A program made the position numbers and the translations under genes. DNA of 64,000 nt from Bacillota bacterium (lineage in GTDB: Bacteria > Bacillota > Clostridia > Lachnospirales > Lachnospiraceae). Below the pieces are notes generated by a model. That model worked only from the letters and a program-made list of their open reading frames with translations, was not told the origin of the DNA and did no database searches. The stretch lies in contig JAEVYT010000030.1 of the NCBI GenBank assembly GCA_023392615.1, forward strand, positions 558,001 through 622,000, written 5' to 3'. Position 1 is the stretch's first letter. Each line of letters opens with the position of its first letter. This document shows positions 1-8,034 of this stretch, piece after piece.

Positions 1-152
1 TCAAGAAGGCAATTGAAGATAAAATCTCAGAAGTAGCAGCTTATGTGGTGAATAAGGACATGAAAGAATTCACTTTAAAGTTAGGTGAGTTGACGGACGA
101 CGAAAGAGAAATTATATTAAAAGGCTGCTTAATTAATTACTATAGAGGTTAA
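1..152 (+). CDS. C-terminal fragment, possibly aconitase-family hydratase
   Basis: The window opens inside a gene. The frame starting at base 3 reads 49 codons to a TAA at 150-152. The tail contains LTDDEREIILKGCLINYY, which resembles from memory the C-terminus of bacterial aconitase or isopropylmalate-dehydratase-type hydratases. No catalytic residue or iron-sulfur cysteine is visible because the body of the gene lies upstream. It is followed at once by a strong hairpin terminator, so it is the last gene of its transcript. The family call is weak; that it is a real coding end is better supported. Confidence 0.4.
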   Translation, partial: KKAIEDKISEVAAYVVNKDMKEFTLKLGELTDDEREIILKGCLINYYRG

Positions 153-182
153 TTGAGTCGTAGCTTAAATAAAATTTATATT

Positions 183-242
183 AGGCTGTTGTGCAATCAA
201 GATACGTAAGGAATTACGGGTTAGCACATCAGCCTATTTTTT
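183..242 (+). terminator. Rho-independent terminator
   Basis: The arms AGGCTGTTGTGC (183-194) and GCACATCAGCCT (224-235) pair with one mismatch and are followed by a T-rich run. A second small stem, CGTAA/TTACG, lies inside the loop. It terminates the gene entering from the left edge. Confidence 0.75.
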
Positions 243-385
243 GAGATATAAATTATATTGTAATAAAAATTTCTATCCTAACCCCATATCGCAAAACATC
301 ACAAAACATTACTTTTTTCACATTGTCAGATTAAGGTAGAAAATGGTAATCTTATAACACTAATAAGAGAAGGGTTGGGTTATTT

Positions 386-856
386 ATGAAATCTTATGAA
401 AAGGCAAATCAAGTTATGGTTGATTTGTTCCAGAAGGATTATCAATTTGCTTTGGCGACAGTAAAGGATAATGTACCATCGGTTCGTTATATAGATACCT
501 ATTATGATAACGAAGCATTTTATGTGGTTACTTATCTGAAATCACAAAAGGCACAGGAAATATTGAGAAATCAGCATGTTGCACTATGCCATAATCTTTA
601 TCGCTTTAATGGTAAGGCATATTACATTGGACATCCTAAGAAAGATGAGAATCAAGAGATCAGGGCAAAACTGATCAAAGCATTTGAACCCTGGTATTTT
701 GCTCATAACAATGAAGAGGATGAAAACATGGCTTATATTAAGATTGAGCTTGAGGATGGGTTTGTATACAATAACGGAATCGGTTATAAGGTTGATTTTA
801 AGAACAGGGAGGCGGAGGAATTTCCTTTTGATTTTAATGTAGTTACTGTATCATAA
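386..856 (+). CDS. Pyridoxamine 5'-phosphate oxidase-like flavin-binding protein
   Basis: This is a 156-residue single-domain protein. Its N-terminal half (FALATVKDNVPSVRYIDTYY, then FYVVTYLKSQKAQEI near residues 45-60) has the pattern of the split-barrel FMN-binding fold of the PNPOx-like family, which includes many small oxidoreductases of unknown substrate. The C-terminal part carries a long acidic segment and a strand pair ending near YNNGIGYKVDF. An AGAAGGG ribosome site precedes the ATG. It appears monocistronic. The fold is fairly clear, but neither the substrate nor actual FMN binding can be read from the sequence. Confidence 0.65.
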   Translation: MKSYEKANQVMVDLFQKDYQFALATVKDNVPSVRYIDTYYDNEAFYVVTYLKSQKAQEILRNQHVALCHNLYRFNGKAYYIGHPKKDENQEIRAKLIKAFEPWYFAHNNEEDENMAYIKIELEDGFVYNNGIGYKVDFKNREAEEFPFDFNVVTVS

Positions 857-1045
857 GGAATGAGAAAGATTAGAAGTATATTAAAATTCCCCAATTTAAT
901 TGACATATTCGTCCACCTGAAGTAGCATAAATTCGATGAGTCTGGTAAGAATTAGCAAACTTTTAGGAGATAACAAAGTTGTTGCTATGTGATTCTAGAA
1001 TCAAACTTTAATTGCGCATAAACGTGTGCATTGATGGAGGAAACT

Positions 1046-1129
1046 ATGAAATTAAAGAGGGGAATTTTTGTATTTATAATTTTACTAGTTGTAATTACAG
1101 GTATTTTTTATTGTTGCGATAAATTTTAA
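1046..1129 (+). CDS. Putative 27-residue membrane peptide
   Basis: A very short frame starts at an ATG preceded by GATGGAGGAAACT, a near-ideal ribosome site. The product has a basic start (MKLKRG), one hydrophobic stretch of about 18 residues and a short tail ending YCCDKF. The Cys pair at the end of the hydrophobic stretch does not form a proper lipobox. It lies between a plus-strand gene and a convergent minus-strand membrane protein. It could be a small membrane or toxin-like peptide, or a chance frame; nothing identifies a function. Confidence 0.3.
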   Translation: MKLKRGIFVFIILLVVITGIFYCCDKF

Positions 1130-1153
1130 TAGCTATTGATGATTGAAGTTATT

Positions 1154-1558
1154 TTAAATCATCGTAATACTGTCATAATCATTAAAAATAATGCTTTCAA
1201 CCCATACAATAGTCAAAAAGTATATCGCTAAATCGATAAAGTTTAATTTACATACAAAGAACAACACGAGGAAACCTACTATATATAATAATGCTGCAAG
1301 AACTTTGCGTATAGAATTATCTACGATTTGATTTGCTATTACCAGACAGCCTATCATTAATAATTCTATACAGAGAGTCAGACTGCTTAGCAATAGATTA
1401 TCTCCGATATTGATATCGCGATTTAATATTCCGAGAGAAAAGCTACTTTTTAATATCATTGTAATTACATTGTACAGTAGAAGGAACAAGGCGGCATCAA
1501 TAAGTATATGATGGAAATTTGTTTGAAGGTTATGAAAGAATAACTTCTTGTTTCCCAT
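1154..1558 (-). CDS. Hypothetical four-helix membrane protein
   Basis: The product is 134 residues, read on the minus strand. The frame extends upstream, but the start chosen is the ATG at 1558, because AAAGGAG lies about 8 bases before it on that strand. About four hydrophobic segments span most of the length (ALFLLLYNVITMIL; SLTLCIELLMIGCLVIA; VLAALLYIVGFLVLFFV; FIDLAIYFLTIVWVESIIF). The N-terminus is short and basic (MGNKKLFF). No family is recognised. It is isolated, faces the opposite way to its neighbours and has no partner gene to suggest a role. Confidence 0.55.
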   Translation of the reverse strand: MGNKKLFFHNLQTNFHHILIDAALFLLLYNVITMILKSSFSLGILNRDINIGDNLLLSSLTLCIELLMIGCLVIANQIVDNSIRKVLAALLYIVGFLVLFFVCKLNFIDLAIYFLTIVWVESIIFNDYDSITMI

Positions 1559-1978
1559 AGTAATACTCCTTTCCGGTATAGAAACCAACTGATTTATATA
1601 GTTTTTAGTTACATGAATTCAACTAGTTTTTATTAATATGCGAATAGATAAGGTTAAGTGACTTGCTTCAGAAGAATACAGGAATCTTATCCTCCCTACA
1701 ATCTTACTATATATTATTTGATGAATGATTTACCACCAAGGAAATCTCAATTCTAAGTAATATATTCTATAAATATTTGTGAATTCTATTTGAAACATAT
1801 TCTGGTTAATCATCTCCAACCTTTTCAAGCACCAAAAAGTACAACAAATATAATCAAATATTGACATAGTTAACAATACTAAATAATCCTCGCTTTATTA
1901 TAATGAGAATAAGATCTTATGTATCTTGATAGAAGATTTTTATTGAATCCTGTATAAAACTTGGAGGTGCAGCTTATC
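1559..1978. other. Divergent intergenic region upstream of the chitobiose locus
   Basis: This 420-base AT-rich gap separates the minus-strand membrane protein from the phosphorylase gene. It must hold promoters for both directions. A TATAAT lies at 1899-1904 and is followed by the 12-base palindrome ATAAGATCTTAT at 1909-1920, which could be an operator at the start of transcription. A TTGACA at 1861 lies too far upstream to pair with that -10. No gene is seen in the gap. Confidence 0.5.
1899..1920 (+). promoter_or_regulatory. Candidate -10 box and operator palindrome
   Basis: TATAAT at 1899-1904 lies immediately before the perfect palindrome ATAAGATCTTAT (1909-1920), roughly 60 bases before the phosphorylase start. 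Overlap of a palindrome with the expected start of transcription is typical of a repressor or activator site. There is no convincing -35, which would fit an activator-dependent promoter. This is inference from position only. Confidence 0.3.
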
Positions 1979-4372
1979 ATGAAATATGGATATTTTGATA
2001 ATGAGAAAAGGGAATATGTTATTGAGCGTATGGATCTTCCTACCTCGTGGACGAACTACCTAGGCGTTAAAGATATGTGCGCGGTGGTTAACCACACGGC
2101 AGGAGGATATATTTTTTATAAGTCACCGGAATATCATCGCATCACGCGCTTTCGTGCAAATAGTGTGCCAATGGATCGACCAGGACATTATGTTTACCTT
2201 CGAGATGACACGAACAAAGATTATTGGAGTGTATCATGGCAGCCGGTAGGGAAGCCCCTCGATGAGGCGGCTTATCAGTGTCGTCATGGACTTTCCTATT
2301 CCAAATATTCTTGTAATTACAGCAATATTGAGGCGGAACAGACCTTGTTTATCCCACTCGACGATCCGGTAGAGTTATGGGATGTAAAAATTAAAAATAA
2401 AGATAATAAAGTAAGAGAAATAAGCGTGTTCTCATACTTGGAATTTTCCTATCATCATATCGATATGGATAATCGCAATTTTCAGATGAGTAATTATGCG
2501 GCTGGTTCTTCCTATGAAGATGGGATTATTGAACATGATTTATTCTATGAAGAGTATGGATATCAGTTCTTTACTTCGAATATAGAGCCGGATAGTTTTG
2601 ATTGTTTAAGAGATAAGTTTATCGGCTTATATCACACGGAATCTAATCCGGTTTCAGTAGAACAGGGAATCTGTGGTGGAACCTTTGAAAAGGGGAATAA
2701 TCATTGCGGATCATTACATAAAAAGTTGATTTTACAACCGGGCGAAGAGGTACGAATTATCTTTATGCTCGGTGAAGGGAATCGCGAAGAGGGTAAAATA
2801 TATCGTGATAAATATTCGGATTTATGCAAGGTTGATTATGAATTTGAAGCTTTAAAGGTATTTTGGAGAAAGAAATTAGATAAACTACAGATAAATACTC
2901 CAAATGAAGGTATGAATACATTGATTAACACTTGGACTTTATATCAGGCTGAAATCAATGTTATGTTCTCAAGATTTGCTTCCTTTATCGAAGTGGGGGG
3001 TAGAACCGGATTGGGTTATCGGGATACCTCACAGGATGCTATGACAGTACCACATTCGAATCCGGAGAAGTGTAGACAAAGAATTGTAGAACTTCTACGT
3101 GCTTTGGTGCAGAAGGGTTATGGATTACATCTATTTCAACCGGAATGGTTTGAACCAAATCATAACGCAAAGCCGTTTAAATCGCCAACTGTGGTACCGA
3201 CTCCTAACAAAAATGATATGATTCATGGTATTGAAGATGCTTGCTCTGATGATGCCCTCTGGTTGGTAAGCTCCATTACAGAATATGTGAAGGAAACCGG
3301 AGAATTTGCCTTTTTAGATGAAGTAATTACCTATGCGGACGGCGGAAGCGGTACTGTCTATGAGCACATGACAAGAATTTTAGACTTCTCTGCGGAACAG
3401 GTAGGTCAGACCGGAATTTGCAAAGGACTTCGTGCGGACTGGAATGACTGCTTAAATCTTGGTGGCGGAGAGAGCGCCATGGTGTCTTTTCTTCATTACT
3501 GGGCACTTGAGAATTTCCTTCAGATTGCTTATTACCTGGGCAGAGACGATGATGTTGAAAAATATACGCTCATCCGTAATAAAGTAAAAGAAGTATCAGA
3601 GAAGGAACTGTGGGATAAGGAATGGTATATTCGCGGTATTACGAAAAATGGTAAAAAAATTGGTACTAGTGAAGACAAAGAGGGGAAGATACATCTCGAA
3701 TCCAATACATGGGCAGTGCTTTCCGGGCTTGCGGATCAAGAGAAAGGTGAAAAAGCGATGGATTCCATCGATGAATACTTATACACCCCTTATGGAATTA
3801 TGTTAAATGGACCCTCATATACCGAGCCGGATGACGATATTGGATTTGTAACCAGAGTGTATCCGGGATTAAAGGAAAATGGAGCGATCTTTAGTCATCC
3901 AAATCCATGGGCATGGGCAGCGGAATGTGTATTAGGCAGAGGTGACAGAGCAATGAAGTTTTATGATGCGTTATCTCCCTATAACCAAAATGATATGATC
4001 GAAATACGTGAAGCAGAGCCTTACTCCTATTGTCAATTTGTTGTCGGGAAGGAACATACCGCTCATGGCCGTGCAAGACATCCGTTTATGACAGGAACCG
4101 GAGGGTGGGCATATTTTTCGGCGACAAGGTATATACTTGGAATTCGTCCACAGTTTGATTCCCTTCAGGTAGATCCATGCATCCCGTCTGAGTGGGATCG
4201 TTTCTCTCTGATACGTGAATGGAGAGGGGCAAAGTATCATATTACAGTATTAAATCCGGAGAATGTGATGAAGGGTGTGAAGTCAATCACGTTAAATGGA
4301 GACAAGGTAGAATATATACCTGCAATGCCAGCGGGAAGTAGGAATGAAGTCACTGTTATCATGGGTAAATAA
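1979..4372 (+). CDS. chbP: N,N'-diacetylchitobiose phosphorylase (GH94)
   Basis: This cytoplasmic enzyme splits (GlcNAc)2 with phosphate into GlcNAc-1-phosphate and GlcNAc. The product is 797 residues, the usual length for the family (about 800). It matches chitobiose phosphorylase of Vibrio, from memory, far more closely than cellobiose phosphorylase: the MKYGYFDN start, RFASFIEVGGRTGLGYRDT, GICKGLRADWNDCLNLGGGES and the NGAIFSHPNPWAW segment. D490 in WND is the expected general acid. The frame opens earlier at a TTG (1961), but GGAGG at 1963-1967 serves the ATG at 1979, which gives the family N-terminus. The phosphohexomutase, nagA and nagB nearby support the GlcNAc substrate. No signal peptide is present. 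Confidence 0.93.
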   Translation: MKYGYFDNEKREYVIERMDLPTSWTNYLGVKDMCAVVNHTAGGYIFYKSPEYHRITRFRANSVPMDRPGHYVYLRDDTNKDYWSVSWQPVGKPLDEAAYQCRHGLSYSKYSCNYSNIEAEQTLFIPLDDPVELWDVKIKNKDNKVREISVFSYLEFSYHHIDMDNRNFQMSNYAAGSSYEDGIIEHDLFYEEYGYQFFTSNIEPDSFDCLRDKFIGLYHTESNPVSVEQGICGGTFEKGNNHCGSLHKKLILQPGEEVRIIFMLGEGNREEGKIYRDKYSDLCKVDYEFEALKVFWRKKLDKLQINTPNEGMNTLINTWTLYQAEINVMFSRFASFIEVGGRTGLGYRDTSQDAMTVPHSNPEKCRQRIVELLRALVQKGYGLHLFQPEWFEPNHNAKPFKSPTVVPTPNKNDMIHGIEDACSDDALWLVSSITEYVKETGEFAFLDEVITYADGGSGTVYEHMTRILDFSAEQVGQTGICKGLRADWNDCLNLGGGESAMVSFLHYWALENFLQIAYYLGRDDDVEKYTLIRNKVKEVSEKELWDKEWYIRGITKNGKKIGTSEDKEGKIHLESNTWAVLSGLADQEKGEKAMDSIDEYLYTPYGIMLNGPSYTEPDDDIGFVTRVYPGLKENGAIFSHPNPWAWAAECVLGRGDRAMKFYDALSPYNQNDMIEIREAEPYSYCQFVVGKEHTAHGRARHPFMTGTGGWAYFSATRYILGIRPQFDSLQVDPCIPSEWDRFSLIREWRGAKYHITVLNPENVMKGVKSITLNGDKVEYIPAMPAGSRNEVTVIMGK

Positions 4373-4404
4373 GAAAACTGAAAAGTTTTCATCAAATATA
4401 TTGT

Positions 4405-4451
4405 CACAAGGTGGTGATCTATGAAGCAATGCTTCCCCTAACCACTTTGTG
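4405..4451 (+). repeat. Intercistronic hairpin between phosphorylase and mutase
   Basis: CACAAGGTGGT (4405-4415) pairs with ACCACTTTGTG (starting 4441), with one G-U pair. A second stem, GAAGC-AAT-GCTTC, lies inside. No T-run follows, so it is not a simple terminator; it ends just before the ribosome site of the mutase and could set mRNA stability or relative expression. Confidence 0.55.
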
Positions 4452-4468
4452 GTAGAATGGAGGATATT

Positions 4469-5908
4469 ATGATAAAATTCGGCACAGGTGGATGGAGAGC
4501 AATCATAGGTGATGAGTTTACAAAAGTGAATATACAAAAGCTATCGAAAGGATTAGCTTTGAAAATGAAGGATGAAGGAGTAGCTGAAAAAGGTATAGTA
4601 CTCGGTTATGATCGTCGTTTCTTATCAAAAGAAGCGATGAAATGGGCTGCAGAGATTTTTGCAGCGGAAGGAATTACTGCTTACTTGATTAATCGTTCAT
4701 CGCCAACACCGTTAATCATGTTTTATGTTATGAAGTATGAGTTCCATTATGGAATGATGATTACCGCAAGTCATAACCCTGCAATCTATAATGGGGTAAA
4801 GGTATTTACCTACGGCGGGCGTGATGCAGATGAATTTCAGACTCAGGAGATAGAAAATTATATTCTTGGAGTGGAAGAGGAAGAAATCAGTTCTGTTGAT
4901 TATGATGCTGCTCTCGAACAGAAAATGATATATGAATTAAATCCCTTGAATGAGTACATCGATAATATTATTAATGAGATTAATATGAAGGCAATCAGAG
5001 ATAGAGGACTAAGAATTGCACTGGATCCGATGTATGGTGTGAGTGAAACCTCGTTAAGAACAATATTATTAACTGCAAGATGCGATGTTTCAATTATACA
5101 TGATAGACATGACACACTGTTTGGCGGAAAATTACCATCCCCATCCGCACATACCTTAAGAAGCCTGCAAAATTATGTTTTGGATCGTTATTGTGATCTT
5201 GGTATCGCAACGGATGGCGATGCAGATCGAATCGGTGTTATTGATGATAATGGCAAATTCCTGCATCCGAATGATATCTTAGTGTTATTGTATTACTATT
5301 TGGTAAAATATAAAGGTTGGAGGGGCTCCTGTGTACGTAATCTTGCAACCACACATTTACTAGATAAGGTGGCAGCAAGCTTTGGTGAAAAATGCTATGA
5401 AGTCCCTGTAGGATTTAAGTACATTTCATCCAAAATGAATGAAACCAATGCAGTGATTGGAGGAGAATCCTCCGGCGGACTAACGGTACGTGGCCATATT
5501 AAGGGTAAGGATGGTGTATATGCAGCAGCTCTTTTGGTAGAAATGATTGCTGTTGTTGGTAAAAAACTATCAGAAATCATGGAAGATATCTATGAACAAT
5601 TCGGTCAATTATATATGGAAGAAAAGGATTATCGTTTTAGTGTTGAAAAGAAGAATGATATACTTCATATCGTTATGGTAGATAAGTTGATTCCAGATCT
5701 ACCATATGAAATCGAGAAAATTACTTACTTAGATGGTTGTAAAATCTATTTCGAGAATGGTGGATGGATTATTGTTCGTTTTTCGGGAACCGAGCCATTA
5801 CTTCGTATCTTCTGTGAAATGCCTGAAGAGGAAGAAGCAGTTCGGGTGTGCGAAATTTTTGAAGATTTTTTAGATTTAAATAACAAACAAAAATTAAACG
5901 TAAAATAG
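4469..5908 (+). CDS. Phosphohexomutase, probable GlcNAc-1-P to GlcNAc-6-P mutase
   Basis: This 479-residue alpha-D-phosphohexomutase has all four family signatures. These are the phosphoserine loop ITASHNP with S101, the metal loop DGDADR with D249, D251 and D253, the sugar loop GGESSGG, and the C-terminal phosphate loop RFSGTEP. An in-frame ATG lies 12 bases upstream, but ATGGAGG there provides the ribosome site for the ATG at 4469. Sequence alone does not separate glucose, glucosamine and GlcNAc mutases. Its place directly after chbP argues that it converts the GlcNAc-1-P product to GlcNAc-6-P for NagA. A terminator follows, so the pair forms a two-gene unit. Confidence 0.85.
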   Translation: MIKFGTGGWRAIIGDEFTKVNIQKLSKGLALKMKDEGVAEKGIVLGYDRRFLSKEAMKWAAEIFAAEGITAYLINRSSPTPLIMFYVMKYEFHYGMMITASHNPAIYNGVKVFTYGGRDADEFQTQEIENYILGVEEEEISSVDYDAALEQKMIYELNPLNEYIDNIINEINMKAIRDRGLRIALDPMYGVSETSLRTILLTARCDVSIIHDRHDTLFGGKLPSPSAHTLRSLQNYVLDRYCDLGIATDGDADRIGVIDDNGKFLHPNDILVLLYYYLVKYKGWRGSCVRNLATTHLLDKVAASFGEKCYEVPVGFKYISSKMNETNAVIGGESSGGLTVRGHIKGKDGVYAAALLVEMIAVVGKKLSEIMEDIYEQFGQLYMEEKDYRFSVEKKNDILHIVMVDKLIPDLPYEIEKITYLDGCKIYFENGGWIIVRFSGTEPLLRIFCEMPEEEEAVRVCEIFEDFLDLNNKQKLNVK

Positions 5909-5972
5909 AATTTGCTGGTAAAAAAATCATTTTATTAATGCGAAATTCATCTTATCATGATAAAATATAAAG

Positions 5973-6002
5973 TGGGTTATCCTTAGTGATAACCCATTTT
6001 TG
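5973..6002 (+). terminator. Rho-independent terminator after the mutase
   Basis: The perfect 9-bp stem TGGGTTATC/GATAACCCA with loop CTTAGT is followed by five T. Just upstream is the perfect palindrome TTATCATGATAA (5952-5963), which may be an operator for the sensor-kinase transcript or simply chance. Confidence 0.9.
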
Positions 6003-6043
6003 GCATGTTTCTACAATACACTTTCAGAAAGAAGGATTATGAT

Positions 6044-7846
6044 ATGAATAATAAGATATCTCTTCGAAAACGATTGTTGTTCCTTGTTCTTGCAATATGG
6101 CTGGTTCCTGTTTTAACGATATATATTTTTCTGTCAATATCCTATCGAAATGATATTATCGCACGAACAAGTATATTGATGCAGGAAAATCTAAAGAATT
6201 TTACAAATTTTTGTTCTCAGAAGATAGATGAAGCGATTGTAATTGCAAAGAAATCCTCTTATGAAAAGGTAATAGAAGATGCTTGCCAAGATTATAAAAA
6301 CAATAAAATTACAAAAACTGATTTGTATAATATAATCGACAAAAACCTTACCTCTAATTATAATAATAATCGCTTTGGTGTTGCGATATTTTACTTATGT
6401 TCTAATCCTGATTACATCTACCATACCCAACAAAAAGAAGAAGACTTAATCGATATTTATAAGGATAAGGTCGAGAAAGAAGCACATAAAATTACGCAGC
6501 AGGATACTTCTGATGCCCATGTAAAGATAATTAACGGTCGAATCTACATTATTCGTAATCTATATACGACAACGAATTATACGAAGTTTGGAACACTGGT
6601 TCTTGAATTGAATAATAACAAGCTTATTGAAGGGATTACGCTTCACAAAGACTATGAAATGGCGTTATATATTAATGATACAAGTTCAAACATCATATAT
6701 GATAACCGTTTGCTAGAAGATTCACATCAAAATATTATTCAAAAACTTTTGAAAGATTATTCTGTAACGAAAGATCAAGTAATGAAACAGGAAACAAAAA
6801 ATCCTTATATTGGATATATCTATCAAGATAGGTATAGTGATTATCATTTGGGTGCGATATTGGTCGCTAATAATAATATAATTTTTTCGGATCTTAAGAA
6901 ATTATATATTGTTATGATAATGATTATGTTAGTAGTAATCCCTGTATTTATATATATGATTTATTTTATATCCCATCATATTAGTAAGCCAATGAGTCGT
7001 ATGATTTCTGCGGCGAAAGTGCTAGAGCTTGGAGATATCGGTAAACTGATTGAAGGCAAGGAGATGCCAAATACTGAGTTTGATGTTTTGAAAAAATCCT
7101 TTAATAAAATGTCATCCGAGATTAAATATTTATTTGATTATGCTTATCAAGAAAAGCTTGCTAGAAAAGATGCTAAAATCATGGCATTGCAGTCACAGAT
7201 TAACCCTCATTTTCTAAATAACACCTTAGAAATGATGAATTGGCAGGCAAGAATGGTTGGCGATGTAGCTGTTTCAAAGATGATAGAGGCTTTGGGAACT
7301 TTATTAAACCATAGTATGGATCGTTCAAATAAGAAATTGATTCCTTTATCGGATGAGCTTCGATGCGTTGATGCATATTTTTACATAATATCGATGAGAT
7401 TTGGTAAAAGACTCATGGTTGAAACGGAAGTGGACGAAGAACTACTTCAGTTACAAGTACCGCAGCTGATATTGCAGCCGTTAATTGAAAATGCTGTTGT
7501 GCACGGTGTTGAAATGGTTAAAAACGGAACGATTCAATTGAAAATTTATAAAGAAAAAGATAATGCTATACTCCAAATCATTAATACCGGGAAACCTATG
7601 ATCGAAGGGGATATTATTAGAGTAGAACAGATCTTGAATGGTACCTATCAGCGTACAAATGATGAGAAGGGTAAGCACGAATCGTTGGGAATATACAATG
7701 TAAATCAGCGAATCAAACTTATCTATGGGGAGGAATATGGATTAACAATTAAGCCGGCCGGAGAAGACAAGACAGCATCAACAATTATAATTCCTCTAGA
7801 ATATGATTCATATAATAATTTAACAAATCTTCCAAAACTAGATTAG
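6044..7846 (+). CDS. YesM-type sensor histidine kinase
   Basis: This 600-residue membrane kinase has an N-terminal transmembrane helix (about residues 9-30), an extracellular sensing region of about 255 residues, a second helix (about 286-310) and a HAMP-like linker (HHISKPMSRM). The His_kinase domain has the box SQINPHFLNNTLEMMNW, with H389 as phosphoacceptor, and the HATPase N-box is LIENAVVHG near 480-488. The ATG at 6044 is chosen because GAAGGA lies about 9 bases before it; the frame opens at 6005 without a good site. The family pairs with REC-AraC regulators and senses extracytoplasmic sugars. The cognate regulator is probably the one at 11300, with the transporter genes between them. 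Confidence 0.9.
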   Translation: MNNKISLRKRLLFLVLAIWLVPVLTIYIFLSISYRNDIIARTSILMQENLKNFTNFCSQKIDEAIVIAKKSSYEKVIEDACQDYKNNKITKTDLYNIIDKNLTSNYNNNRFGVAIFYLCSNPDYIYHTQQKEEDLIDIYKDKVEKEAHKITQQDTSDAHVKIINGRIYIIRNLYTTTNYTKFGTLVLELNNNKLIEGITLHKDYEMALYINDTSSNIIYDNRLLEDSHQNIIQKLLKDYSVTKDQVMKQETKNPYIGYIYQDRYSDYHLGAILVANNNIIFSDLKKLYIVMIMIMLVVIPVFIYMIYFISHHISKPMSRMISAAKVLELGDIGKLIEGKEMPNTEFDVLKKSFNKMSSEIKYLFDYAYQEKLARKDAKIMALQSQINPHFLNNTLEMMNWQARMVGDVAVSKMIEALGTLLNHSMDRSNKKLIPLSDELRCVDAYFYIISMRFGKRLMVETEVDEELLQLQVPQLILQPLIENAVVHGVEMVKNGTIQLKIYKEKDNAILQIINTGKPMIEGDIIRVEQILNGTYQRTNDEKGKHESLGIYNVNQRIKLIYGEEYGLTIKPAGEDKTASTIIIPLEYDSYNNLTNLPKLD

Positions 7847-7979
7847 TATTTATAGCAGTTCATATCTATTTTAAATAACTCAAATATATGATAATGGAAT
7901 ATAAGAAAGCAAGATTAAACAAATAATGTCAAGTTAGACTAAAGCCTTTTTGGATAATTATTATTATAATTGAATCATA

Positions 7980-8003
7980 CCAAGTAAGTAGATAGCTACT
8001 TGG
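7980..8003 (+). promoter_or_regulatory. Inverted repeat upstream of the binding-protein gene
   Basis: CCAAGTA and TACTTGG flank a 10-base centre that can itself pair (AGTAG/CTACT). A TATAAT lies just upstream at 7965-7970. The position between a -10-like box and the ribosome site suits either an AraC-type regulator site or a leader stem-loop. Confidence 0.35.
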
Positions 8004-8034
8004 ATTAACAAACATTTAAGGAGGAGCAATTTTT

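Noticed and set aside
1861..1904. TTGACA at 1861 paired with TATAAT at 1899
   Set aside because: The spacing is 32 bases, far outside the 16-18 usable for sigma-A.
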